From positions 2,294,001-2,358,000 of the forward strand of contig NZ_WUBI01000001.1 in NCBI RefSeq assembly GCF_009807035.1: a stretch of 64,000 nt of DNA, in the 5' to 3' direction. Origin of the DNA: Paenibacillus dendrobii. GTDB taxonomy: Bacteria; Bacillota; Bacilli; Paenibacillales; Paenibacillaceae. The notes beneath the pieces are model-generated. The model did not search any database. It was given only the letters and a program-made list of their open reading frames with translations, and had not been told where the DNA came from. A program made the translations under genes and the position numbers. Positions 1 to 11,002 of the stretch are shown in pieces. How positions within the stretch are numbered: the first letter of the stretch is position 1; each line of letters begins with the position of its first letter.

Positions 1-1680
<1,680 letters not shown>

Positions 1681-2514
1681 GTGGTTTCGTTCAATATGGA
1701 TATTATTCGCTTTTGTCATCTCAGCGATATGGATAAACGGCTCCCCGTTTACGTCACGATGACGGGACAATGGGACCATCAGGAACCCGTGCATCGTCCG
1801 GACGGTTTCGCTTATTATCAATGGCTATTGATTCTATCGGGTGAAGGCATTCTTGATGTGGACGGCTGTGTGTATAACGTTAAAGCAGGGCAGGCCATAT
1901 GCCTCTTCCCCGGCGTCCCCCACCGCTATCATGCCGTCGACAAGCCTTGGAAACTCATGTTCATTTCTATGGATGGAAGCCTGTGCGCCCCGCTGCTGAA
2001 GCAAGCGGGAATTACCCTTTCCCATGTCTATACGGTCCTGAACGTTGAAAAAATGAAAACGGACATTTCACGGTTGATTACATCGGCAGGCTCCTCCGAC
2101 AGCTTTACCGGTGCGGAATGCTCGAAATGGCTATATTCCTTTCTTCTCGATCTGCCGAGGCACATATATCCAAACCAACATACGCAGCATTTCGAGCGGC
2201 TTCAGCCGGTGGTGCGATATATCAGGCAGCATTGCCATCTACCGCTGACCATCCAGCTTTTAGCCGAACAAGCGCATGTGACGCCCCAGTACCTATGCAT
2301 GCTGTTCCAAAAGGCATTTCACATGAGACCCATGGAATACGTCAACCGGGAGCGCATTTATATCAGCAAGGAATTGATCGCCCTGGAGCCCCATTTACAA
2401 ATTCAGGAGATCGCAAGAAGATCCGGATTCGAGCATACCAGCTACTTTTGCACGGTGTTCAAGCGCCTCGAAGGACTCACGCCCCAGCAATTCAAACAAT
2501 CCTATTTTCTATAG
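1681..2514 (+). CDS. AraC-family transcriptional regulator with N-terminal cupin sensor
   Basis: 277-residue protein. Residues about 20-95 form an AraC-type cupin ligand-binding domain (GQAICLFPGVPHRYHA is typical). Residues about 175-275 hold the double helix-turn-helix, with the second-helix signature IQEIARRSGFEHTSYFCTVFKRLEGLTPQQFK. It likely binds a galactoside-derived signal and activates the divergent beta-galactosidase gene. The start is uncertain: the GTG at 1681 or the ATG at 1696, neither with a strong ribosome binding site. It is followed by a bidirectional-looking terminator shared with the convergent beta-helix gene. Family assignment is firm; target is inferred from position. 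Confidence 0.9.
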   Translation: MVSFNMDIIRFCHLSDMDKRLPVYVTMTGQWDHQEPVHRPDGFAYYQWLLILSGEGILDVDGCVYNVKAGQAICLFPGVPHRYHAVDKPWKLMFISMDGSLCAPLLKQAGITLSHVYTVLNVEKMKTDISRLITSAGSSDSFTGAECSKWLYSFLLDLPRHIYPNQHTQHFERLQPVVRYIRQHCHLPLTIQLLAEQAHVTPQYLCMLFQKAFHMRPMEYVNRERIYISKELIALEPHLQIQEIARRSGFEHTSYFCTVFKRLEGLTPQQFKQSYFL

Positions 2515-2596
2515 CGCCGACGATTCCGCCTGGCTCCTGCCTTGCGACCGTAATGCGGTCGGATCCCTAGAACTAAAACGCCCTATCCCAGCTCAG

Positions 2597-2636
2597 AAAA
2601 ACCCGGACGTGCCGAAGCCCGCCGGGTTTTTCTTTT
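2597..2636. terminator. Bidirectional Rho-independent terminator
   Basis: Ten-bp perfect stem (2597-2606 with 2622-2631, AAAAACCCGG/CCGGGTTTTT) with a 15-nt loop. It has A/T tracts on both sides, so it can end transcription of the plus-strand AraC gene and of the minus-strand beta-helix gene that converge here. Confidence 0.8.
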
Positions 2637-2757
2637 ACATATGAATGATTCATGGCATAAACCTGTTTACTCAACCTACCCGCGGATACTCAAACATCGG
2701 TTCATCCATCCACTGAAATGATTGAAAAGCGTAAAATGCTCAGGTCCGGCCTCCTGT

Positions 2758-4707
2758 CTACGGATTTTTAACGAGCTCGATATCGTCTCCGTATGCCGCG
2801 GCGCTGCCTGAAGGTTTATAGACATAGATCGTGGCCGTCATATTGCTTGAGCCTGTCGTAAACGTAACCTCGCCTTGCGAATAGCTCGTGGTGCTGATCG
2901 CCGCGTATTTCTCCGCTCCCCCGTAATTCTTGACGCCGATGCGTATAGGCTGGCTGCCATCCGCAGTTTTGGCATAGCCCTTCAGCGTATACGTCGTATT
3001 CGGGGCCAGCTGAACGATTTGCTCTGCTGATCCCGGTCCTCCTGCAAGCTGAACGGCATAGGTTCCGCTCCTTGCGTTTCCGCTCGTGACGCTTGCGGTA
3101 TTCCAGTTATACCACGGGGTCAGGCTGCCCTGTTCGAAGCCGCCGTTAACGACCAGATTGGCCGGCGCTGGAACCCCTGTTCCGTTATAAGCTCCGCGGT
3201 TAGGAGCAGCTGCGGACGGGACAGCGTTGCCCCAATAATCTTTCCCGCCGTTGTCTGGAATAATCACACCCGATCCGATGGCAGGCGATCCTTGAACGAG
3301 CGCGTATCCATCCACCGAATTTCGTCCGGTTCCTCCGCCGCCCGCTGCCGCGAGGCTCGGATTTTGCGTTGATTTGTTGGCATCCGCAGGCTCGCCGGCG
3401 GTGTGGGCTCCATAAATCGTATTGGTGTTGAAATCGAGACTGGCGATATTGGACATGCCCTGCCAGCTTCCAGCTCCTTGCAGCATCCAGATATTATTGC
3501 GGAACGAAATCGACTGGGTGTACCCGCCCCAGCTGTTAGCGTATATCGGGCTGGTTGAGCTTCCGGCAGGAAGGTAAACCGTATTGTTGTAGACTTGTGT
3601 ATTCGTCGTCGGCCCGGCCAATTGGAATATCCGGGCGTGATCATTCTGGCTGATATTGTACCTTACGATGCCTCCGTCGTTTTTCGCACCCGCAGGCTGG
3701 CAGATCAGAATAAAACCGCCGTCATTGTCATGGCTGTAATTGTACTGGACGATCGTCCCCGTCTGACCGTAATCAATATCAAAGCCTTGGCCGTCCTGGC
3801 TGGTATGTCCGTTGAACGCTTCGTTGTATTGAATGACCGTATGATCAGCGTTCCATGCCCAGATACCTGCGTTCACCGTACCCGACCTTATATTGAAGCC
3901 GTTGACCGTATTATACTGAACCACGGCGCCTTCCGTTGCCATCGGCACGATGCCGTCGCCGCCCACGTCCGTGACGTAATTGTTGGATATCATGACGTTC
4001 GTGCTGGGATACCAGTTATAAGTTCCCGAACAGCCACTGTCCTGACGGCACCAATAATCCGAATTGATATCAATGCCGGTCCGGTCCACCCGCGGCCCCA
4101 CGGTATTCCCGTCGATCAGGATGTTCTGATAATTAGACTTCACGGAACCGGCGATGGTGCGAATCTTAATACCGGAGCTGCCGTTTCCGTCCTTCACATT
4201 GTTACCGTATACGTCATGTACGTTATTTCCGATCAAGTGAATATGATTCAGAGTACCGCCGTCCTGATTGACGACGTAAATTCCGTTTCTCCGGGAGCTT
4301 GCGCCGTTACTATTGGTAATCTCCAATTGACGGATCTCCCAATATTGCTGGTTGGAAAGATAGACGGCCGCTTCATTGCCGTTGCCGTTGATGAGCGGCA
4401 TGCCGCCCGATCCATAGCTGTCGATCACGATTGGCAAGCCGTCTGCACCGCTGCCCTTAGGCCATAATGTCCCCGTCCAGGAGCCGCCCTTCTTGAACAG
4501 AATCTGGTCTCCCGGCTGGAAAGTTACCCCGTTTACTTTGGTCAAGGTTTTCCAGGCTGCCGTCTCCCCCGTGCCGGAGTTCGCATCATTGCCACTCACC
4601 GAGTCCACATAGTACGTTGCGGCGGACGCGGATACCGCGAACAAGGCACCTCCGCACAAAAACATCAATACCGTCATGCAAAAGCTTCTAAACAATCCCC
4701 ATTTCAT
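2758..4707 (-). CDS. Secreted right-handed beta-helix protein with C-terminal carbohydrate-binding module
   Basis: About 649 residues. A signal peptide (hydrophobic core, cleavage near VSASA-ATYY) is followed by a short N-terminal segment typical of right-handed parallel beta-helix enzymes (YYVDSVSGNDANSGTG). Residues about 60-500 are parallel beta-helix repeats rich in Asn and Gly (NNYVTDVGGDGI, QYNYSHDNDGG). Residues about 515-649 resemble a CBM4/9-type module (NLVVNGGFEQG...WYNW). Such proteins are often polysaccharide lyases or hydrolases, but I see no diagnostic catalytic motif, so the activity is open. The start is the ATG with AGGAG nine nt upstream, not the TTG one codon earlier. It lies just downstream of a PpiC-like foldase gene and probably ends that operon. 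Confidence 0.8.
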   Translation of the reverse strand: MKWGLFRSFCMTVLMFLCGGALFAVSASAATYYVDSVSGNDANSGTGETAAWKTLTKVNGVTFQPGDQILFKKGGSWTGTLWPKGSGADGLPIVIDSYGSGGMPLINGNGNEAAVYLSNQQYWEIRQLEITNSNGASSRRNGIYVVNQDGGTLNHIHLIGNNVHDVYGNNVKDGNGSSGIKIRTIAGSVKSNYQNILIDGNTVGPRVDRTGIDINSDYWCRQDSGCSGTYNWYPSTNVMISNNYVTDVGGDGIVPMATEGAVVQYNTVNGFNIRSGTVNAGIWAWNADHTVIQYNEAFNGHTSQDGQGFDIDYGQTGTIVQYNYSHDNDGGFILICQPAGAKNDGGIVRYNISQNDHARIFQLAGPTTNTQVYNNTVYLPAGSSTSPIYANSWGGYTQSISFRNNIWMLQGAGSWQGMSNIASLDFNTNTIYGAHTAGEPADANKSTQNPSLAAAGGGGTGRNSVDGYALVQGSPAIGSGVIIPDNGGKDYWGNAVPSAAAPNRGAYNGTGVPAPANLVVNGGFEQGSLTPWYNWNTASVTSGNARSGTYAVQLAGGPGSAEQIVQLAPNTTYTLKGYAKTADGSQPIRIGVKNYGGAEKYAAISTTSYSQGEVTFTTGSSNMTATIYVYKPSGSAAAYGDDIELVKNP

Positions 4708-4746
4708 CAATGATCACTCCTACTCTGGTTTCATCGGTTCATGCGC

Positions 4747-5739
4747 TTATCCTGAATTTTTTCCGGTTATTACGACCTCCGCCTCTTCCGCCATCCGCTT
4801 CAGGTACGACTCGAAAGAGCGATCGGCATATTGCCGGACCACCTCCTCTCGCATGTCGCCAAAGGACCGGTAACCGCCCGGCTGCCTCTCCACGGCCATC
4901 AGCAAGTAGTAACTCTCCCGGTTCTCCAGCACGCCGCTGACCTCTCCCTCGGCAAGTTCAATGGCGGCTTGATAATCGCCGCTGCGATATTTGGATATTT
5001 CCTTATAATTGTCCTCCGTTATGGTCAGAACCCCGGTTAAGCCAGGTTTAGCGCTGCGTAGCCGAAACATCAGGGAAAAATCGCTGCCAGCCTCCAACTG
5101 GCGGCGCAGAGCCTCAACTTCCTTCTTGGCCTGCTGCAGCTTTTCCGCATCGTAAGGCTCCGGCTTTGGCTGAATCCATTCATACATCTGGATCATGTCA
5201 TGCTTTTTGGCCAGCGTTTCACGGTTCCGCTGATAATACTCCTTGAGAACAGGCTCGCTGGCTTGCAGCTCTTTAACCGACCAGGCTGCCTTGAGTGCAG
5301 TCATCATGACGGCATAGCGGTAGTCGTAGTAGGTCTTCTCCGTATACTGCTGCGGTCCGTAAAGGGGCTCATTGTTGTTTAGCGCCGCCGTCCTTCGCTC
5401 GTTCTCCACCTTCAATTCCTTTAAAAAGGCTGAAAATGAGCTGTCCTGAATGATTCCGAATTGCACTGCTGCCTCCTGCGCGACCTTGGCCTCTACCGCC
5501 TGCTCAAGCGCTCGCGGGTCATTCAGGCCGCCTTGATCCTCGTTCGCGCGGGGAAGCCCGGATCTTTCCGCGATCAAGTTCATCTCTCTCCGCTCCACCG
5601 CATCCCCGTTTACGTATGCGACGATATCGGAGGAATCCTGTTTCCCCGGAGCCTTCGCAGGCCCAAGGTAAGCCATGAACGCAAGCATGCAGCCGATGAA
5701 CAACAGGATCGGTATCGCCAGCAGCATCGTTTTCCTCAT
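4747..5739 (-). CDS. Membrane-anchored PpiC/SurA-type foldase (parvulin-like)
   Basis: 330 residues. One N-terminal membrane segment (about residues 4-26) places the rest outside the membrane. It is followed by a SurA-N-like chaperone region (DIVAYVNGDAVERREMN) and a helical linker. A divergent parvulin domain occupies about residues 190-300 (LEAGSDFSLMFRLRS...LAEGEVSGVLENRESYYLL). There is no lipobox, so it is not a PrsA-type lipoprotein. Conserved parvulin active-site residues are hard to place, so chaperone activity without isomerase activity is possible. It sits 36 bp before the secreted beta-helix gene, which suggests dedicated help with folding after export. A weak cre-like sequence lies around 5765-5779, upstream of the gene. 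Confidence 0.75.
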   Translation of the reverse strand: MRKTMLLAIPILLFIGCMLAFMAYLGPAKAPGKQDSSDIVAYVNGDAVERREMNLIAERSGLPRANEDQGGLNDPRALEQAVEAKVAQEAAVQFGIIQDSSFSAFLKELKVENERRTAALNNNEPLYGPQQYTEKTYYDYRYAVMMTALKAAWSVKELQASEPVLKEYYQRNRETLAKKHDMIQMYEWIQPKPEPYDAEKLQQAKKEVEALRRQLEAGSDFSLMFRLRSAKPGLTGVLTITEDNYKEISKYRSGDYQAAIELAEGEVSGVLENRESYYLLMAVERQPGGYRSFGDMREEVVRQYADRSFESYLKRMAEEAEVVITGKNSG

Positions 5740-5826
5740 CTCGAATCACCTCGCCATTCTAATATGAAGCGCTTACATTATGATTCAAAAAAATAACGTA
5801 TGGCTGTTTTCCGGAGCTAGGAATGT

Positions 5827-5848
5827 GCACGGATCGTATGATCCGTGC
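5827..5848. other. Intercistronic stem-loop between permease and foldase genes
   Basis: Perfect 9-bp inverted repeat (5827-5835 with 5840-5848, GCACGGATC/GATCCGTGC) with a 4-nt loop. There is no T-run on either strand, so it is more likely an mRNA stability or processing element than a full terminator. It would separate the transporter part of the operon from the foldase and beta-helix part. Confidence 0.6.
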
Positions 5849-5951
5849 CCCTATGTTAACGTATTGAAAGCCTTTGACCGTCTGATAAAAGACTCAACAC
5901 AATTCCCTTCTCCCTACCCGTGAAGCTAAAAAATGCAACTTCCGCTTCAAT

Positions 5952-6773
5952 TTACCCCTTGATTCCCGACATCGCGATGCCCTGCACGAAATACTTCTGC
6001 AACACAGCAAATATCGTAATCGGAATAACGACAATCAGGCATGCTCCCGCCATTTGCAGCGCATAGTTTTTACCTGCTTCCAGCTGGAAGTATTCCAGGC
6101 CTACCGTAACCAATTGCTTATTAATGTCATTAATGAAAATAAACGGGCTGATAAAGTCGTTCCAGGTCCATATGAAGGTGAAGAGCCCCATCGTAATCAG
6201 CGCAGGCACCGCGAGCGGCAGAATAATTCTGAAGTAGATTCCGAAATGTGAAGCGCCGTCAATGAGCGCGGATTCCGTTAAATCCTTCGGAATGCCCATG
6301 AAAAATTGACGCAGCAGGAAAATGAAGAACACGTCAAAGGCTGCGGGAAGAATGATGACCCAATGGGTATTAATCAGGCCCATGTATTTGTACAGCATGA
6401 ATTTGGCCACGATCGTCGTGTCGTGCGGAATCATCATGGCGCTCAGCAGGAACAGGAAGATGGCGTTTTTGCCCGGAAACGAAAGCCTGGCAAAGGCATA
6501 CGCGGCCATGGTTACGAGCAGGCCCCGCAACAGAACCGTCATGACGACCGTACTAAACGAATTCCAATACCAATGGAAATAATATTTGTGATGAAAAATC
6601 GTCTCGTAATTGAGTGTGTAGATTTTATCCGGAATGATCTGCATCGGGTTGACGAACACTTCCCCCGGTGCTTTTAACGAGGCTGAAATCATGAACACAA
6701 AGGGAACGACCATGATAACGCCGAGAATCAGCATGAATAGGTTGAACAAGCCTTTTCTTAGTAATGTACCCAT
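5952..6773 (-). CDS. Carbohydrate ABC transporter permease, MalG/UgpE type
   Basis: About 273 residues with six predicted membrane segments and the inner-membrane EAA loop (ESALIDGASHFGIYFRIILPLAVPAL). That loop docks the shared ATPase. It ends in SGIKG, typical of CUT1 second permeases. I chose the ATG with GGAAAGG nine nt upstream; a GTG six codons earlier has no ribosome binding site. The gene overlaps the preceding permease by 16 bp, so translation is probably coupled. It works with the partner permease and the lipoprotein upstream to import an oligosaccharide. Confidence 0.92.
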   Translation of the reverse strand: MGTLLRKGLFNLFMLILGVIMVVPFVFMISASLKAPGEVFVNPMQIIPDKIYTLNYETIFHHKYYFHWYWNSFSTVVMTVLLRGLLVTMAAYAFARLSFPGKNAIFLFLLSAMMIPHDTTIVAKFMLYKYMGLINTHWVIILPAAFDVFFIFLLRQFFMGIPKDLTESALIDGASHFGIYFRIILPLAVPALITMGLFTFIWTWNDFISPFIFINDINKQLVTVGLEYFQLEAGKNYALQMAGACLIVVIPITIFAVLQKYFVQGIAMSGIKG

Positions 6774-7687
6774 CGTTTTTGTCCTTTCCACTGAATAATC
6801 GTGATGACCAGAACAATTGCGAACAAGATAATCGCTTGTGCCGACGCGTAACTGTAATGATTCAAGGTGAAGGCTTCTTCATAAATATTCAGCGAGATCA
6901 CGCGCGAAGACGTACCCGGTCCACCATTGGTCAACATCCGAACAGAGGCGTAGTTTTGGAACGATCCGATGATGCTCGTAATGACCAGAAAGAAGGTCGT
7001 AGGCGATATCACCGGCAGCGTAATGGACCAGAGCCTTCTCCAGCGGCTGGCTCCGTCGATATCGGCGGCCTCGTACAGCTCTTTGTTCACGCCCTGCAGG
7101 GCGGCCAGAAATACGATCGTCTGGAAGGCCAGACTCTGCCATACATTAATGCCCGCAATCGTCGGAAGCGCCGTCTTTACGCCGCTTAACCATAGCGGTG
7201 GATCCATGCCCAGCTTCGTGAGCAATTGATTCACAGGCCCGCCGAACGGATCGAGCAGAATCGACCAGACGATCGACACCGCCACCACGTTGGCGACATA
7301 TGGCATCAGGATCAATGTCCGGGTCAGGGCCCGCAGCGCGAACGCCCGATTGAGCAGCGTGGCCACCAGAAAGGAAAGCAGGATCAAGCCCGGCACATAG
7401 AACACGGTATAAATGAAGCTCTTAACGAACGCGTTCAGCGCGATCGGATCATGGAAAAGCCGGACATAGTTATCGAATCCGATAAACTTGATGCTGTTCA
7501 GCGCTTTGAAGGAGTTGTAATCCATGAAGCTGATATAGACTGAATACGCCATCGGGATGATATTAAAAATGAGAAAACCGATCACAAAGGGAAGCACGAA
7601 CACCCAGGCGGCTCCTCTCTCACGGTATCCCCATTGGATAATGGCGGCGAAAAAACCACGTCTCGATGCCTTTGCATGACTTTTCAT
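6758..7687 (-). CDS. Carbohydrate ABC transporter permease, MalF/UgpA type
   Basis: 309 residues, six predicted membrane segments. It has the EAA loop YEAADIDGASRWRRLWSITLPVISPT and the periplasmic-side signature TNGGPG found in MalF-type permeases. The start ATG has GGAGCC six nt upstream. It lies 72 bp after the binding-protein gene, across a strong stem-loop, and overlaps the next permease. It forms the transmembrane channel with that permease. Confidence 0.93.
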   Translation of the reverse strand: MKSHAKASRRGFFAAIIQWGYRERGAAWVFVLPFVIGFLIFNIIPMAYSVYISFMDYNSFKALNSIKFIGFDNYVRLFHDPIALNAFVKSFIYTVFYVPGLILLSFLVATLLNRAFALRALTRTLILMPYVANVVAVSIVWSILLDPFGGPVNQLLTKLGMDPPLWLSGVKTALPTIAGINVWQSLAFQTIVFLAALQGVNKELYEAADIDGASRWRRLWSITLPVISPTTFFLVITSIIGSFQNYASVRMLTNGGPGTSSRVISLNIYEEAFTLNHYSYASAQAIILFAIVLVITIIQWKGQKRWVHY

Positions 7688-7709
7688 TGTTTTGGCTCCT
7701 TAAGCTGAG

Positions 7710-7744
7710 AAGGATTCCGGCGGTGCTTGCCGCTCGGAATCCTT
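7710..7744. other. Stem-loop between binding-protein and permease genes (importer 1)
   Basis: Ten-bp stem (7710-7719 with 7735-7744, AAGGATTCCG/CGGAATCCTT) extended inside by GCGG/CCGC around a 6-nt loop. No U-tract follows in the direction of transcription. It is likely to stabilise the upstream binding-protein message, in line with the higher dose of binding protein that CUT1 importers need. Confidence 0.75.
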
Positions 7745-7759
7745 CGAAATAGGGTTGGT

Positions 7760-9109
7760 TTATTGGGCGGCGTCCTTAATCGCGCGGTCAGCGCGCTCTT
7801 TTATCGATTTGATCGTGTCGTCCAGCGATTTTTGTCCGACCAGATACAGCTCCGCTTCCTGCAGAATGATATTGCTGTACTCGGTCGATCCCGGTCCGGT
7901 AATTTTCTCGTCCACGAATCCGAGATTGTTGGAGATCAAAGCTTTATCCAGTTCTTCCACCGTAATTTCTCCGCTTAAGTCATCCGAGGTTTTCTGGAAG
8001 AGAGCCTTGATGTCTTCATCGCTCAAATCCACGCGGGCCGGCAGGTTCCCATTATATTTGTAGCTGTTCTCGGCCATCCATTTGACGTAGGTGTACGCAT
8101 CATCCAGATGCGCAGCATTTTTGTTGATGCCGTATCCGGCCACGATGCCGAAGTTATTATTTCCTTTGCCATCCGCAGGGACTGGAATCTGCGTAATGCC
8201 GACCTTCCAGTCTCTCGGATACGTCGTCTTGTCCTTGAACTGGTTCGTGTACCACGTGCCGATAAAATGCATACCGTAATCCCCGGACATGAAGCCGTCC
8301 CAGGAAAGCTTCTTGGATTTGAACTCCAGCCAGCTTGGCTGAATCTTTTGAACAGTCCCGAGGTCCCCGAAAAATTGCAGCGCCTTCTTGAAGGCAGGGT
8401 CGTCATAATTGGACGTGCCATCTTCTTTATAGCCGCTGACGTCATATTGTCTGGCCAGCATGTACATGTAGTTGTCATAGTCCAGCATGTAGGATCCGTA
8501 AATGCCTTTAGCCGGGTTCGTCAGTTTTTTAGCCGTTTCGATGTAATCATCCCACGTCCACTCGCCCGAAGGGTAAGGCACGCCAGCATCATCGAAAATT
8601 TTCTTGTTGTAATAGACGGCCCATTTACCAGCCTGGTCTGGGAGAACGTAGGTCTTGCCGTCCTGGAATTTCGGCAGATACTTTCCGTATATTTTCGTGG
8701 CGTCATAGTTTTCCTTCGCCATCAGCTCATCCAGCGGGTATAACCAGCCGTTCGAACCGTATTTATCGATCAGGATCGGATTGGTCAAACGAATGATATC
8801 CGTTTTTTCGTTGGAAATCATGTCGACGTCGATTTTTTTGTAAATTTCGACGCCATCGCCAGGAACGATATTCAATTCGACTTTGATGCCGGTCTCCTTC
8901 GTGAAGTCCGCGATCTTCTTTTTCATCTCTTCGCTCTCTGCACGCTTGGCATCCTCATATACCGTAACGACTCTTTCTTTGGACGCGCTGCCGTTATTTT
9001 GAGCTTCATCCGTTTTCCCATCGCCGGAATCAGACTTGCTTCCGCATGCGCTAAGGAGCATCATCATCATCAATAGAACGATGGTGTACTTTTTTGTTTG
9101 TATTGTCAC
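7760..9109 (-). CDS. Sugar-binding lipoprotein of ABC importer 1 (family 1 solute-binding protein)
   Basis: About 449 residues from a GTG start with GGAGGGG five nt upstream; a longer frame reaches 9181 but lacks a ribosome binding site and a usable signal sequence. The lipobox LLSACG at about residue 20 predicts a diacylglycerol-anchored lipoprotein. The mature part is a typical extracellular solute-binding domain (VVTVYEDAKRAESEEMKKKIADF...KVELNIVPGDG, WTWDDYIETAKKLTNP). Upstream at 9147-9152 is a TATAAT box without a good -35, suggesting activation by the YesN protein encoded just upstream. Ligand not determinable. Confidence 0.93.
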   Translation of the reverse strand: MTIQTKKYTIVLLMMMMLLSACGSKSDSGDGKTDEAQNNGSASKERVVTVYEDAKRAESEEMKKKIADFTKETGIKVELNIVPGDGVEIYKKIDVDMISNEKTDIIRLTNPILIDKYGSNGWLYPLDELMAKENYDATKIYGKYLPKFQDGKTYVLPDQAGKWAVYYNKKIFDDAGVPYPSGEWTWDDYIETAKKLTNPAKGIYGSYMLDYDNYMYMLARQYDVSGYKEDGTSNYDDPAFKKALQFFGDLGTVQKIQPSWLEFKSKKLSWDGFMSGDYGMHFIGTWYTNQFKDKTTYPRDWKVGITQIPVPADGKGNNNFGIVAGYGINKNAAHLDDAYTYVKWMAENSYKYNGNLPARVDLSDEDIKALFQKTSDDLSGEITVEELDKALISNNLGFVDEKITGPGSTEYSNIILQEAELYLVGQKSLDDTIKSIKERADRAIKDAAQ

Positions 9110-9310
9110 CTTAACCCCTCCGCTATCAAAATCACTTTGCATTTCCATTATAGAGTCTGACTCCGCCTGTTTTACATGCACATCTTAAAGATCTAATATC
9201 TTAATTTGAGAGTGATCATTTTTTTCTGTCGCTGGACAGACGAACGCCTTGCACGATTTAAAGAAATGATGCACAATTTCCGGATTATAGGTTCTCCTGG
9301 CTCTTTTGGG

Positions 9311-9342
9311 CAAAAAAATACGCAACCGGTTTTTCCGGTTAC
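9311..9342 (-). terminator. Rho-independent terminator after yesN (system 1)
   Basis: On the minus strand an AACCGG/CCGGTT stem with a 5-nt loop is followed by a run of seven T within ten bases. It separates the YesM/YesN pair from the importer genes, which therefore need their own promoter. Confidence 0.75.
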
Positions 9343-9400
9343 GTCTGTCTGCCAAGCTGGCAGGATAGTTACGACTGGCATACATGTCTGTGAATACATG

Positions 9401-11002
9401 CTATAACGTGTTATCCGATTTATAATGAAGCGGTGAGCACCCGACGACCTTTTTAAATACCCGGCTGAAATAGTGCTCATTTTCGTACCCGACAGTACGA
9501 CCAATCTCGTAAACTTTCATTTCCGTCGTGCGCAGCAGAATTTTGGATTGCTCGATCCGGAGATTCGTTGCATAATCGATGAAATTCTGTCCCGTTTCTT
9601 TCTTGAACAAATTGCTGAAATAGGAAGGCGACAGCTGCAAGTATTCCGCCACCGCTTCCAGGGTCAGGCTGCTCGCATAGTTTTTCCGGATATACCGCTT
9701 GGCCGAAAGAATGAGCCGCGAGGAATCCGTATCCTCGCTCATGCCGTCCATCCATTCCTCCTGTACCTGTTCCAGCCACTGAATCACGTCGCTCTTCACG
9801 GTCCACTTGTCCATCTGCTTCAGCTGCTGGTCCATCCACCCGGAATCATCGCCTCCCCGGCTGGAGGATAGCAGATAGGCAACCGGCGCGCTGTACATTT
9901 TGAACGTATCGAGCGAATGGCCGTGCAGGTTCATCAGCAATTGCCGGATGCTGCCCAGCGTCCTGTACACTTGATTGTCCTCGTATCTATTCAGAAAATG
10001 CTCCAGCTTTCTCATTTCCTTGGCGATATCAGCAGCTTCGGTGCTGCCGCCAAGTGTTTTGATTTCCCTGTAATAGATCGTGCTTCCTCCGGGAAAAGCG
10101 TAGCTGAGTCCAAGCGCCTCCATCGCCTGCCGGTAGCTTTGCTTCGCTTCCAGCAAAGAGGGCACCGGCTCGCTGATCGCCATGGAAACCGTAAAGTTCA
10201 GATATTGCTTAAGAGCCGCCTTGATAGAATCCGCCAGGTGTCCGGCTTGTTCCAGAGACATGGCGTAATCGAGCCCCGGACGGCAATAAGACAGGATCAC
10301 GAATTCCTTCGGATGAACCGATACCGGGTAAGCCTGCTGGTCATGGGTCATTTCATTCAAAATGTTAACAATGGCATAATTCAGCAGATGGATTTCATCA
10401 TCGCGGTATCGTTCATAAATCTCCATCCCGCCCGTTTGAAACACGATGGAAACGACCTGCCCGTCAGGAAACTCAAGTTCCGCCTCTTTCATGCGCCGGC
10501 GGTATTCCGATTCCGAGTGAATCCATCCGTAGATCAAATCTTTTAACAGCTTTTCCCTGACAAGCGCAAGCTCCTGGCTCCGGACCGTTCCGGTTTGGGA
10601 TGTCTGCTGCTTTTGCTCCCGCTCGCTCTCCAGCTTTTCGGCCACTTTGGCGAGCTGTCCAAGCAGCTGCTCGGGATTCATCTGCAGCTTGATAAAATAA
10701 TCCTCCGCCCCGCTTTTTAACGCCTCACGCACATATTCGAAATCGTCGAAGGAGCTTAGAACAAGAAACTTAACGTCCGGCTTTCGCTCCCCCACTTGGC
10801 TGATCAGCTCGATGCCGTTCATGACTGGCATTTTAATGTCCGTAATTACGATATCCACGGAATTTTCCATAATCCATTCGTAGGCCTTTTTTCCGTTCTC
10901 CGCTTCTTTCACGACGACGAACCCGTTCTCCTCCCAGGGAATCAACGATTTGATCCCGACTCTGGCCAGCATTTCGTCATCCACGATCATGACTTTATAC
11001 AT
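9401..11002 (-). CDS. YesN-type response regulator with AraC DNA-binding domain (system 1)
   Basis: About 533 residues. The N-terminal receiver domain has acidic pocket VDDE, phospho-acceptor Asp55 in VITDIKMP and the conserved Lys in EDYFIK. A long middle region follows. The C-terminal AraC-type double helix-turn-helix (SLTLEAVAEYLQLSPSYFSNLFKKETG...EIGRTVGYENEHYFSRVFKKVVG) binds DNA. The start is the ATG seven nt after GAGGAG, one codon inside a GTG. It overlaps the kinase gene by 8 bp, so the two are translationally coupled. By position it controls the importer, foldase and beta-helix genes that follow the terminator. Confidence 0.93.
   Translation of the reverse strand: MYKVMIVDDEMLARVGIKSLIPWEENGFVVVKEAENGKKAYEWIMENSVDIVITDIKMPVMNGIELISQVGERKPDVKFLVLSSFDDFEYVREALKSGAEDYFIKLQMNPEQLLGQLAKVAEKLESEREQKQQTSQTGTVRSQELALVREKLLKDLIYGWIHSESEYRRRMKEAELEFPDGQVVSIVFQTGGMEIYERYRDDEIHLLNYAIVNILNEMTHDQQAYPVSVHPKEFVILSYCRPGLDYAMSLEQAGHLADSIKAALKQYLNFTVSMAISEPVPSLLEAKQSYRQAMEALGLSYAFPGGSTIYYREIKTLGGSTEAADIAKEMRKLEHFLNRYEDNQVYRTLGSIRQLLMNLHGHSLDTFKMYSAPVAYLLSSSRGGDDSGWMDQQLKQMDKWTVKSDVIQWLEQVQEEWMDGMSEDTDSSRLILSAKRYIRKNYASSLTLEAVAEYLQLSPSYFSNLFKKETGQNFIDYATNLRIEQSKILLRTTEMKVYEIGRTVGYENEHYFSRVFKKVVGCSPLHYKSDNTL

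Noticed and set aside
3595..4467. A 290-residue plus-strand open frame
   Set aside because: Antisense to the secreted beta-helix gene. It has repetitive Val/Ile/Asp-rich sequence typical of a reverse-strand shadow of Asn- and Gly-rich repeats.
5765..5779. A cre-like sequence (TGTAAGCGCTTCAT on the minus strand) upstream of the foldase gene
   Set aside because: It matches the core but only about 11 of 14 consensus positions, so it is not listed as a site, although weak CcpA binding cannot be excluded.
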